A stretch of 41,146 nucleotides of DNA. It comes from CAKVLG01 sp045637805. Lineage in GTDB: Bacteria > Bacillota > Clostridia > Christensenellales > UBA1242. Made by a program: the position numbers and the translations under genes. Shown piece by piece: positions 27,056 to 35,156 of this stretch (its first letter is position 1; each line of letters starts with the position of its first letter). The notes beneath the pieces were generated by a model that worked only from the letters and a program-made list of their open reading frames with translations, ran no database searches and was not told the origin of the DNA. The stretch covers positions 1 through 41,146 of the forward strand of contig JAZUAE010000009.1 in assembly GCA_045637805.1 (NCBI GenBank), read 5' to 3'.

Positions 27056-29185
27056 ATGGATATAAAACAATTGAATGATAAAAATACAATACATTTTAAT
27101 TTTACTTATGCCGCTTTAGAATTATTAGGTAAAAATTTATATTCAAATGTATGGAATGCTCTTTCGGAATTAGTTGCAAATGGTATTGATGCAAAAGCAA
27201 AAGAAATTAAAATCTTAATAGACATGACAGATAAAGAACATTCAACCATTGATATTTATGATAATGGTTCTGGTATGGATTATTTAGATTTGGCAAATAG
27301 ATATGTATTATTGGGTAGAAATAAAAGAGATGATTTGATTGATAATCATACTATAAAATACCCAATGGGTAGAAAGGGAATTGGCAAACTTGCTGCATTA
27401 TATTTGTCAAAAGATTTTTATATTATAACAAAAAAAGATTTTAAAAAATCTACTTGGAATTTAAACCTACTAAAAATAACAGATAACGATATACCAAATA
27501 TAAAAAAAGTTGAATCAAGAAATGATATATCAGAATTAGAAAAAGATTTAAATTTCCAACAATCTGGAACAATCTTACATCTTACAGATGTGGACATGTC
27601 TAATATTGGGGTGCAAACTATAAATGCTTTCAAAGCAAGACTTGCGGATTTTTATTTGGTAAATTCACTAGATTGTAGTATTTCAGTTGCATTGAAAGAT
27701 AAGTTTACAAAAAAAGAAGAAATCGTATTCGATGAGGTAAAGAAATCAATTGCATATAAAAACTTCTTTGCGTTGTATGATAATAGCAATAATAATATAC
27801 AAAAGTATATGAAAAAGAATGTTGTTATCAAATCTAGTGTTCCATCTGTAGAGATGAATTTAAGAAATACTGTATTTCTAAATCAAGATGATTATCCAAA
27901 AGTATCAGGAGAGAAGGAATTTGTAGATAAGTTTGGAAATAAGAGGTTTATTCCTTATAATATGGTGGGTTGGATTGCAATGCATTCTGCAATAGAAAAA
28001 GATTATGCAGTGAAAAATGATCCCTTGTTTATGAAAAATAATACTTATAGACCAAACCAACTACGAGTATATATAAGAAACAAATTGGCAGTGGCTAATT
28101 TTTTACCATACTTAAAAAATACACAAATATTTGGAAATTATATAGAAGGTGAAATTAGTTTTGATATTTTAGATGATGACTTTTTGCCTGATATAACAAC
28201 ATCAAATAGACAAGATTTGCAACAAGAAGATGAACGAGTTGTCTTGTTAATAGAGATATTAAAACCTATAATTAATAAATTAATATCGGAACGTATTAAA
28301 GTTGCCAATGATATAAAAAAAGAAGAAGAACTATTTTTTGAAAAACAGAAATTAGAGTTACAAAAAATAAAAGATCAAGCTGAACTAAAAGTTGAATCTT
28401 TAGAAAAAGATAATAAGTCGTTAAAATATGATATTGCATTAAAAAACAAAGATTTGAAAAGTGAAAAGAAAAGAAATAGTTTTCTTAATAGCAGTTTAAG
28501 AATTGATCAAAAAGAATTTATGCAGAGATTGCATATGTTTCAAATTAATTTGGGAACAATAAATAATATTATCGCAAAATGGATAAAAAAACATTCACGT
28601 AATAATTTAAAGATTGAAAACATTCTGCCTGACATAAAAACAATATCTTATACTATAGAGAAGATGCGTGGAAACTTAAAATATAGCAGTTACGCAAGTT
28701 TTAATACTCAAGATGAATATATTGAAGGCGACTTGTTTGCGTTTATTAACGAATTCTGCAAACTAACTTATGGAGATTACAAGTTATTAAATGTGTATGT
28801 AAATAATCCAAGCAATTTGGAATGTCAAATAAGTTTTTCTCCGCAAGACATTTCTGTAATAATTTGTAATATTGTGAGTAATTCAGAAAAACACAGGTCT
28901 AAAAACTTGTTTTTTGAGCTCGGTCAAGATTCCAAAGGCAACTATTCTATTAAAGCAATAAATGATGGTAAGCCATTCGATTTCAACACAATTAATAATA
29001 AAAAAGAATTATTTGAATTTGGCAAAGGTTTTACTCCTACAGGGAACGGTGTTGGATTATATCACATCAGAAATATTATTGAGACAAAGATGAATGGGCA
29101 GGTTGATATAGACGATACTAGGAAAAAGGGATTTGAGATACAAATGAGGTTTAAAAATGAAAGACTTAAAAATAATGTGGATTGA
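27056..29185 (+). CDS. Dual GHKL ATPase: MORC/Hsp90-like plus histidine-kinase-like
   Basis: 709 aa with two ATPase domains of the GHKL superfamily. The first (about 15-200) has E38/N42 in SELVANGIDA, DNGSGM at 69-74 and GRKGIGKLA at 105-113, matching the MORC/Hsp90-like proteins found in bacterial restriction operons. The middle (205-400) is a second-lobe-like region ending TTSNRQD. A coiled coil (about 410-475) leads to LHMFQINLGTI, in which H493 fits the HisKA_2/HWE dimerisation helix. The C-terminal domain (about 590-700) is a histidine-kinase ATPase: N-box NIVSNSEKH, G1 NDGKPF and G2 GNGVGLYH. The stop is TGA and overlaps the next gene by 29 nt. I infer a sensor kinase for the receiver protein that follows. 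Confidence 0.85.
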   Translation: MDIKQLNDKNTIHFNFTYAALELLGKNLYSNVWNALSELVANGIDAKAKEIKILIDMTDKEHSTIDIYDNGSGMDYLDLANRYVLLGRNKRDDLIDNHTIKYPMGRKGIGKLAALYLSKDFYIITKKDFKKSTWNLNLLKITDNDIPNIKKVESRNDISELEKDLNFQQSGTILHLTDVDMSNIGVQTINAFKARLADFYLVNSLDCSISVALKDKFTKKEEIVFDEVKKSIAYKNFFALYDNSNNNIQKYMKKNVVIKSSVPSVEMNLRNTVFLNQDDYPKVSGEKEFVDKFGNKRFIPYNMVGWIAMHSAIEKDYAVKNDPLFMKNNTYRPNQLRVYIRNKLAVANFLPYLKNTQIFGNYIEGEISFDILDDDFLPDITTSNRQDLQQEDERVVLLIEILKPIINKLISERIKVANDIKKEEELFFEKQKLELQKIKDQAELKVESLEKDNKSLKYDIALKNKDLKSEKKRNSFLNSSLRIDQKEFMQRLHMFQINLGTINNIIAKWIKKHSRNNLKIENILPDIKTISYTIEKMRGNLKYSSYASFNTQDEYIEGDLFAFINEFCKLTYGDYKLLNVYVNNPSNLECQISFSPQDISVIICNIVSNSEKHRSKNLFFELGQDSKGNYSIKAINDGKPFDFNTINNKKELFEFGKGFTPTGNGVGLYHIRNIIETKMNGQVDIDDTRKKGFEIQMRFKNERLKNNVD

Positions 29186-30140
29186 TGATTCGGAAGAGTG
29201 GTTTAATAGTCAAAAGGAAAGCTTAGAGGTTAATCTTGAAGATGTTGGTATTAGTGTTGATTTTGAATACTGTAAAAATGCAAATGTTTTAACAAGCAAA
29301 GTGTTAAAACAACCAAGATTTGAAATGTATGATTTAATTTTTATTGATTATTCACTTTCAAATAATATTGTTGGAGATGAAATAATAAAAAGAATTAGAG
29401 ATAATGATATACTCGTAGATATAATATTTTATTCAGCTTCAAAAGAAAAGGAACTTGTTAATAAGATTAAAACTAATATTGATTTAATTGACGGTTTAAC
29501 AATTGCAAATAAAGACAATTTTATAGATAAAGCTTTTAATTCTATTTGTAAAATAGCTCAAAAGAAAAAATCAATAACTAATATGAGAGGTGTATTAGCA
29601 AATGTGACATCAGAAAACGATTTTGTTATAAATTCATATATTATGGAGAATTTCAAAGAGATTTCTGAAGCAAAACAACAAGAAATATTGGATTTGTTTT
29701 TAAAAAATCAAGAAGACACTAAAAATGACATAATTGAATCAATTAATTATTATAAAAGCAAAGGAAAGATTACAAGTATTAATAAGTTTTTAAAAGAAAA
29801 ATTTTTTCCTTTGGAGTTAAAGTATTATATTTTTGCTAAAATTGCTGATGATTTACACGATGAAGATGCAAAAAGTTTTAATATTGATGAATATTTTAAA
29901 GTAATTGTGTCCTCTAGAAATAAATTATCTCACAAAAAACTAGATATTTGCTCAAAAGGTTCTTATTTAAAATATTTTGATAATTTAAAACAATTCAACG
30001 AAAGGGTGTGCCCTAAAGATTGCAATAGTCATTCTGACGAAAATAAAATTTCTTGTTCAGAATGGGAAAATATAAAGTTAAAGGCATTTTCATGTTGCAA
30101 TTTATTAAGTTCAATATTCGATAAACTAACAAATGAATAA
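29157..30140 (+). CDS. Receiver domain fused to HEPN-like domain
   Basis: 327 aa. N-terminal receiver: acidic pair D10-D11 (MWIDDS), phospho-acceptor D64 (LIFIDYSL), S93 in IFYSAS and K119. After a helical linker (about 140-210) comes a helical domain with SSRNKLSH, i.e. R254-x4-H259, the catalytic RNx-x-xH motif of HEPN ribonucleases (RiboL-PSP-like subgroup), plus four cysteines (C265, C285, C289, C300). The likely action is cleavage of RNA when phosphorylated by the upstream kinase, giving growth arrest on infection; this is inference. The ATG has AGG at 29148-29150 and overlaps the ATPase gene. A terminator follows. No DNA-binding output domain is present. Confidence 0.75.
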   Translation: MKDLKIMWIDDSEEWFNSQKESLEVNLEDVGISVDFEYCKNANVLTSKVLKQPRFEMYDLIFIDYSLSNNIVGDEIIKRIRDNDILVDIIFYSASKEKELVNKIKTNIDLIDGLTIANKDNFIDKAFNSICKIAQKKKSITNMRGVLANVTSENDFVINSYIMENFKEISEAKQQEILDLFLKNQEDTKNDIIESINYYKSKGKITSINKFLKEKFFPLELKYYIFAKIADDLHDEDAKSFNIDEYFKVIVSSRNKLSHKKLDICSKGSYLKYFDNLKQFNERVCPKDCNSHSDENKISCSEWENIKLKAFSCCNLLSSIFDKLTNE

Positions 30141-30156
30141 ATAAAAAAATAATGAT

Positions 30157-30186
30157 AAAAAGTACTAGATTTTACTAGTGCTTTTT
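30157..30186. terminator. Bidirectional terminator
   Basis: AAAAAGTACTAG-ATTTT-ACTAGTGCTTTTT between the receiver-HEPN gene and the convergent SLOG gene. Confidence 0.8.
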
Positions 30187-30639
30187 CTATATATAAATTA
30201 TTGACCTGTTTTGCTTTTGGGCATATTTGAGAGTGCGATAAGCACCGCTTTTGTAAGTTTCTTCTATGTGGCAGACAAGAACATCGCAATTATCAACAAT
30301 CCATTCATTACGCTTTACTATTTTTTGTTTGTAATGCAATTCTTCTGTTTCAGGAAGTATAGAGCCATCATAGCAAGACGGTAATTCGTATTTGTCTTTC
30401 TTGTGATGGTAGTATGTTAAAATACGAATAAGTTTAATATGAGGATATTTATGTTTAAGTTCTAAAACTGCACTTGCACACTTTTTATCAAATGCACCAT
30501 AATTGCCGTCATAGAAAACTGTATAACCTTTTTGTATTAGTTCTTCTAATACTTGTGGAAGTTTATCTTCAACACCAATACAATGCCAATCATAACGATG
30601 GCCAGCAAATGCAACCACTTTTTCTTTATTTGCTAACAT
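30187..30639 (-). CDS. SLOG-fold (YpsA/DUF1273-like) protein
   Basis: 150-aa protein beginning VVAFAGHRYDWHC; the GHR turn, the VFYDGNYGAFDKKCASAVLELK segment and the CDVLVCHIEETYKSGAYRTL strand-turn fit the SLOG superfamily (YpsA, DUF1273, LOG/DprA relatives), which bind nucleotide ligands and often occur in defence islands. It may sense or produce a nucleotide signal or may be a stand-alone accessory; the sequence does not decide. GGAG precedes the ATG. It is convergent with module 1 and separated by about 200 nt from the DUF262-HNH gene. Confidence 0.7.
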   Translation of the reverse strand: MLANKEKVVAFAGHRYDWHCIGVEDKLPQVLEELIQKGYTVFYDGNYGAFDKKCASAVLELKHKYPHIKLIRILTYYHHKKDKYELPSCYDGSILPETEELHYKQKIVKRNEWIVDNCDVLVCHIEETYKSGAYRTLKYAQKQNRSIIYI

Positions 30640-30801
30640 ATATGCTCCTTTTTTAGATGGTTAAAAACAAGCATATATTTGCCACACAATTATATATTAA
30701 ATGGCAAAGAGTTGAGGATTTGTTGGTTGTAATAGCCATATATAATCTTAAAATTGACAAAATTTCTAGTGAAATAAATTAAAATTATTAAAAATAAGCA
30801 T

Positions 30802-30839
30802 AAAAAAGACCACCTAATATATAATTAGATGGTCTTTTA
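30802..30839. repeat. Hairpin repeat, copy A, also a terminator
   Basis: A 38-nt element: six A, GACCACCTAAT, a short loop, ATTAGATGGTC, then T-rich. 35 of 38 nt are identical to copy B at 33041-33078. Read on the minus strand it follows the DUF262-HNH stop and has a T-run, so it can terminate that operon. Confidence 0.85.
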
Positions 30840-30840
30840 A

Positions 30841-31917
30841 TTATCGATTGTTTTTTTCTCCATTACACTTTTTGCACAACAATTGAGCATTATCTAATGA
30901 TGTTCTTCCACCTTTACTCCAAGCCTTGATGTGGTCAACTTCAAATTGGTCAAAGATATATTCTTTATTGCATGTTGGACATTTTCTTTTACTTGATATT
31001 GTTCCAATTGGTAATCTTTGATAAAGAAGTTTTTTATCATCTTTTGTGAAAAATCTTTTACTATCTAAACCTGTAATATTATAACAACCTAAAAGTTCTT
31101 TATAAAAACTTTCTTTACTTGGAGCAATGGAAAGTTCTCCATTGTTTGAATATTCTTCAAATAAAGCGGTAATTGTTTTTTTGTTTAACTGCCATGAAGC
31201 AATTTTTGCATTATCATTTATATTTTCCAAAACTATTTTTGCTAAAATATAATAATCATCACCATAATCTTCAAAAATACTTAAAGTAGTTTTTACAAGT
31301 GTATCAATATCTTTTTTCAATCCAGACACGAACGATTTATTTCTATTGTGTTTAAAATATTCTTCTGGTTTGTCAGTAAACAATTTTAATGCTTTAATAC
31401 AATTTTCTCCACGAATACTTTTTCCAAAGAATAATTCTTCGCTTGGAGAAACAGATACTCCCCAATTGCCAAATTCTTCTACAAATATACCTTGATATAG
31501 AGCATTGTAAATTTCAAACTCTTTTAAAGCAATGGCAGTAGTATTTATTCTTTTAAAGGTTTCAATTTTTTCTTCTTCTGTTCCAGAACAAACAATTACA
31601 GGTATTTGATAGTTTTCAAACTTATTTATATCCATGTGGTCTATGAAGAAATTATGAACACTACCTTGTAAATAGTTGGGATTGTTATACAATCTCATAA
31701 CGGTTATTCTTTGTTTACCGTCTAATACATCAAAAGTTCCATCTTTATTATCCCATAAATAGATTGCAGGAATAGGTATTTCTTTTTGAATGCTATCTAA
31801 AAGATGTGAAGCTTGTTCATGATTATAAATATATTTTCTTTGCATATTAATATTTGTTAAATATATATTATCATTTAAAAAATCTTTGATTGAACGAATT
31901 TGAATTTGATATTTCAT
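30841..31917 (-). CDS. DUF262-HNH nuclease
   Basis: 358 aa. The N-terminal DUF262 domain has LDGKQRITVM (66-74), the DGQQR motif of GmrS/DndB-type DUF262 proteins, here DGKQR. The C-terminal HNH nuclease (313-358) has C313/C316, D328-H329, N343 and C348/C351, a zinc-stabilised beta-beta-alpha metal finger. It is probably a nucleotide-gated DNA endonuclease acting on unmodified or modified DNA. The ATG overlaps the methyltransferase stop (TAATG); its SD AAAGGAG is within that gene. Pairing with an EcoRI-type methylase suggests a restriction-modification pair, not a Type IV enzyme, but this is inference. Confidence 0.88.
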   Translation of the reverse strand: MKYQIQIRSIKDFLNDNIYLTNINMQRKYIYNHEQASHLLDSIQKEIPIPAIYLWDNKDGTFDVLDGKQRITVMRLYNNPNYLQGSVHNFFIDHMDINKFENYQIPVIVCSGTEEEKIETFKRINTTAIALKEFEIYNALYQGIFVEEFGNWGVSVSPSEELFFGKSIRGENCIKALKLFTDKPEEYFKHNRNKSFVSGLKKDIDTLVKTTLSIFEDYGDDYYILAKIVLENINDNAKIASWQLNKKTITALFEEYSNNGELSIAPSKESFYKELLGCYNITGLDSKRFFTKDDKKLLYQRLPIGTISSKRKCPTCNKEYIFDQFEVDHIKAWSKGGRTSLDNAQLLCKKCNGEKNNR

Positions 31918-32855
31918 TATGTTTTTCTCCTTTGAATAACTAGTCTTGGTTGCAATCTTCGACCTTCCACATAAAATCTGCCACCTTTAATCTTAATATC
32001 CACACCTGACATTCCAATGATTTCAAATTGTTCAGGACAAAATTTGTGTAAAAATGATATTGGCACCCCAACAGGTTCGTAATAATCATCAGGCAACAAC
32101 TTAATTTCAGGAATTTCTATTGCATCATAATTGTCATATTTTTTAAATTGTGAAAGGTTTTGAGTGTGTAGAATTACAGGCTGTCTTCTATATGTAACTT
32201 CTAAATTTGTATACCAACACTTATTCCCGAACTTCATATAAGTTCCATCAGGCTGTAAGAACTTTTTAACCTTTGTATAACCTAGCCACAACTTATTATC
32301 TTTTACAAGAGGGAAAATATCAACATTAGATAATTTGTTGTCATCACTAATAATTAAATATTTTTTATTATGACTAATCAACAGATTTATATAATCATTA
32401 AATATGCTAAATGGTGGATTTGTTACAACAATATCAACTTTATCTAATATGTCTATACATTCTTTGCTACGAAAATCACCATCACCTTTTAAACTCTTTT
32501 TTATAATTTTATTACTTTCAGGTTTGAAAATCCAATGATGAGCAGTTCCTTTTTTATCATCTTCAGCACTTTCTTTTAAATCATACAAGTCGAATAAAGT
32601 TAATTGTTCATTCCAAGTTCTTTTAGTATTAGCATAGTTTGTAAAATGAACTTCTTTTATACCCATTCGTTTTGCCCATTTAGTAAAGAATTTAAAAAAA
32701 TTACTCCATGTTGGGTCATCACAATTACAATAAACTATTTTATCTTTAAATTGTGAAAAATCATATCTTGACAATTCATTTTCGATATCTTCCATTAGAG
32801 TATAGAACTCATCATTTTTTTCAACTTTCGCCTTATTAAGTGATTCGTTTGCCAT
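31917..32855 (-). CDS. EcoRI-type adenine-specific DNA methyltransferase
   Basis: 312-aa protein of the EcoRI_methylase family (N6-adenine, AdoMet-dependent). The catalytic motif is TNPPFS (N146-F149); the AdoMet-binding region is VYCNCDDPTWSNFF (41-54). The rest (KKGTAHHWIF, WLGYTKVKKF, CWYTNLEVTYRR, LPDDYYEPVGVPISFLHKF) matches the family end to end. AGGAG precedes the ATG. It is the first gene of the minus-strand pair with the DUF262-HNH nuclease. EcoRI methylates GAATTC; whether this protein shares that site is not known. It should protect host DNA from the neighbouring nuclease. Confidence 0.9.
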   Translation of the reverse strand: MANESLNKAKVEKNDEFYTLMEDIENELSRYDFSQFKDKIVYCNCDDPTWSNFFKFFTKWAKRMGIKEVHFTNYANTKRTWNEQLTLFDLYDLKESAEDDKKGTAHHWIFKPESNKIIKKSLKGDGDFRSKECIDILDKVDIVVTNPPFSIFNDYINLLISHNKKYLIISDDNKLSNVDIFPLVKDNKLWLGYTKVKKFLQPDGTYMKFGNKCWYTNLEVTYRRQPVILHTQNLSQFKKYDNYDAIEIPEIKLLPDDYYEPVGVPISFLHKFCPEQFEIIGMSGVDIKIKGGRFYVEGRRLQPRLVIQRRKT

Positions 32856-32910
32856 CGAATTTCTCCTTTGTTTAGGGAGAAAATAGATGTCCTATTATAT
32901 TTAGGTTTTA

Positions 32911-32928
32911 ACCATCTAATAAAGTATT
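32911..32928. repeat. Inverted partial copy of the hairpin repeat
   Basis: 18 nt (ACCATCTAATAAAGTATT) identical to the complement of 33055-33072 in copy B. It lies in the 360-nt gap before the recombinase gene, upstream of the minus-strand methyltransferase. Apart from this repeat, copy B and one promoter, I see nothing else in 32856-33215. Confidence 0.7.
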
Positions 32929-33015
32929 TTACGGATTAAATTAATTTATACTCGTTCAAATATTTTAGATTTTGTCATTTATTTTTGATTATTTGATACA
33001 TTTTGAATAAAAGTA

Positions 33016-33024
33016 TGCTATAAT
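33016..33024 (+). promoter_or_regulatory. Extended -10 promoter upstream of the first recombinase
   Basis: TGC-TATAAT with -10 at 33019-33024. A transcript starting about 33031 would run straight into hairpin copy B (33041-33078), so the hairpin may act as a leader terminator/attenuator. Confidence 0.5.
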
Positions 33025-33040
33025 TAATTCAATAGTGGAG

Positions 33041-33078
33041 AAAAAAGACCACCTAATACTTTATTAGATGGTCTTTTA
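33041..33078. repeat. Hairpin repeat, copy B
   Basis: Same orientation as copy A and 2,239 bp away; both arms are identical to copy A and only 3 loop bases differ. The two copies bracket the EcoRI-type methylase/DUF262-HNH pair. Confidence 0.85.
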
Positions 33079-33215
33079 TTATGAAATTTAAAAATTTTTT
33101 TGAAAAACTTTCATCAAATTTAATTTACTCACTTAATTTTTCGGTTTTAAATGTCCTTTTAATAATAGAGGGGCACTCAAAAACAAGTAAAATTATTAAA
33201 TGGAGGAATTAAAAT

Positions 33216-34154
33216 ATGAAACTACATGAATGGCTTGATACTTGGTTAAATAAATATGCCAAGTTATCTATCAAGCAAAGAACTTATCTTCAATACAAAG
33301 AAAGTATTGAAAAGCACATCAATCCTATTTTAGGAGATTATGAATTAACTGACCTTTCTGCGAATGTTTTGCAGGAGTTCATTATTCAAAAATTAGAAAC
33401 TGGCAACTTAAAAACTGGTAAAGGTTTATCTAGCAACTCTGTTATTGGAATTGTTGGAGTTTTAAAACAAGCATTACATCAGGCACTTGTTTTAGAAATG
33501 ATAACAAAAGACAACTCAAGCTTAATCAAAATGCCTACTGTTCAAGAAAAGTTGATTGAAGCTTTTGAGATTGAAGAACAAAACAAGGTTGTTGATTTTT
33601 GTATGGCTAGCAAAAAACCTAATCATTTTGGTATAGTGTTATGCTTTTACACTGGTTTAAGAATTGGAGAACTGTTAGCACTTACTTGGAATGATATTGA
33701 TTTTGATAGGAAAACAATGTCAATAAACAAATCAGTCTTTTACACAAAGATTAATGGCAAGTATGAAACTATTATTGATACCCCTAAAACAAAACATTCA
33801 ATAAGAGTTATACCTTTGCCTAAACAAATCTTGGACAAACTTAAAGAAATTAAAAAATCTTCTAAGTCTAAATATGTTTTTACAACAAGAGATAATAAAA
33901 TGGTAAACGTTAGAACATATCAAAGAACCTTTGAAAGAATACTTAAAAAGTTAAATATCAATGTTAAAAACTTTCATGCACTTCGTCATACTTTTGCAAC
34001 ACGTGCTATTGAAATGGGAATGGATGTAAAGACCGTGTCGGAGATATTAGGACACAATAGCCCTGTGATAACTCTTAATAGATATTCGCATTCTCTAATG
34101 TCTTACAAGACTGAAATGATGGCAAAGATGGGCAAAATGTTAGATAAAAAGTAA
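33216..34154 (+). CDS. Tyrosine recombinase 1
   Basis: 312-aa site-specific recombinase of the phage-integrase family. The N-terminal SAM-like core-binding domain spans about 1-105; the catalytic domain has R149 (TGLRIGELLALTW), H254-x2-R257 (HALRHTF), H280 (LGHNS) and the nucleophile Y290 (NRYSH). Unlike the second recombinase it lacks an N-terminal arm-binding domain. TGGAGG precedes the ATG. It does not border an att site, so its own target is not visible; it could be the remnant of a nested element or it could invert or resolve DNA within the island. Confidence 0.92.
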   Translation: MKLHEWLDTWLNKYAKLSIKQRTYLQYKESIEKHINPILGDYELTDLSANVLQEFIIQKLETGNLKTGKGLSSNSVIGIVGVLKQALHQALVLEMITKDNSSLIKMPTVQEKLIEAFEIEEQNKVVDFCMASKKPNHFGIVLCFYTGLRIGELLALTWNDIDFDRKTMSINKSVFYTKINGKYETIIDTPKTKHSIRVIPLPKQILDKLKEIKKSSKSKYVFTTRDNKMVNVRTYQRTFERILKKLNINVKNFHALRHTFATRAIEMGMDVKTVSEILGHNSPVITLNRYSHSLMSYKTEMMAKMGKMLDKK

Positions 34155-34162
34155 GCACTTGT

Positions 34163-34204
34163 GGAAAATTTTCCCCATCGACAATATATGACAAAACTTG
34201 TCAT
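34163..34204. promoter_or_regulatory. Two perfect dyads between recombinase 1 and the sigma-like gene
   Basis: GGAAAATTTTCC (34163-34174) and ATGACAA-AAC-TTGTCAT (34188-34204), both perfect. They lie just upstream of the TGC-TATAAT (-10 at 34237-34242) of the sigma-like gene, so they may be operators. Confidence 0.45.
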
Positions 34205-34248
34205 CTAAAATCCCACAATTCGGATTTATCTTATGCTATAATCTGATT

Positions 34249-35091
34249 ATGGAAGAACAAATGAGAATTTATCGTTATTACGATAAGATTAATGGTAAAA
34301 ATGTTTATTTAAAAGTAACTGATGAAGTTGCTAAGTTTTTGCAGAATAGCGATAAACAAATGCAAAGACAACAAGAGGAATGTTATGAGTATAACATCTC
34401 TTTAAACAAAGTTTTATATGAAGACGATGACGATAATCCTATAACATTAGAAGATGTTGTGCCTGATAGAACTGATGAAGAAATTCAAGAGTTTTGCGAG
34501 AGGTGTTTTAGAAATCAAAGACTTTATAGATTAGTTTGGAAGATTGTTGAAAAACTTACTGAGAAAGAGCAAAAATTAGTCGATGATATTTATATTTATG
34601 AAAAACCTCAAGCAGAGATTGCAGAAGAATTAGGAGTTTCGGGTAGCAATATCTCGCAAGCTCACGATAGAGTGCTTCTTCATCTTACATTTTATTTTTA
34701 TACCGATGAAGAGTTTCAACAAACCGATTTATATAAAAGAAATGAAAGAGAATTTAAATTTGATTTAGAACGAGTTGCTTTAGAGATATTCAAACTATCG
34801 TTGGAAGATGCGGGCATAAAGATAAATTTGAATGATGTGAGAAGCGTATCTAAAAACTTTACACAAATATTAAAAATGGCTAGTAGTTTGGGTATTAAAT
34901 TACCGTTTAAACAAAAGAGACAAATGACTTTTATGAACAGAAAAGTAAAACAAGGGCTGGATAAGTTAAATTTAGATTGGTCTAAACAAAATATATTAAC
35001 AGTTCCGACAAATTTAAAAATACCTGATAATCATGAACAAATGATGAACGATTTAATCGTAAAATCAGAAATACAAAAAATTAAACAATAA
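34249..35091 (+). CDS. Sigma-region-4-like regulator of the element
   Basis: 280 aa. The middle has a sigma-70 region-4 type helix-turn-helix (LTEKEQKLVDDIYIYEKP then AEIAEELGVSGSNISQAHDR, about 103-140), and no region 2 is seen; the C-terminal half is charged and unrecognised. Such proteins occur in Tn916- and phage-type elements between cargo and integrase and probably control excision or conjugation genes. The start is placed at the ATG at 34249, six nt after the -10 box TATAAT (34237-34242) with extended TG; an ATG at 34261 with GGAAG before it is an alternative. It is transcribed with the downstream genes or separately; spacing does not tell. Confidence 0.65.
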   Translation: MEEQMRIYRYYDKINGKNVYLKVTDEVAKFLQNSDKQMQRQQEECYEYNISLNKVLYEDDDDNPITLEDVVPDRTDEEIQEFCERCFRNQRLYRLVWKIVEKLTEKEQKLVDDIYIYEKPQAEIAEELGVSGSNISQAHDRVLLHLTFYFYTDEEFQQTDLYKRNEREFKFDLERVALEIFKLSLEDAGIKINLNDVRSVSKNFTQILKMASSLGIKLPFKQKRQMTFMNRKVKQGLDKLNLDWSKQNILTVPTNLKIPDNHEQMMNDLIVKSEIQKIKQ

Positions 35092-35156
35092 TTAACAGCC
35101 TTTACTTGTTGGCTGTTTTTTGTTTGCCCCGAAAATAAAAACACAAGGAGTAAAAT

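Noticed and set aside
33081..33212. 43-aa frame between hairpin B and recombinase 1
   Set aside because: No SD, starts right after the hairpin T-run, AT-rich composition; kept only as a possible leader peptide.
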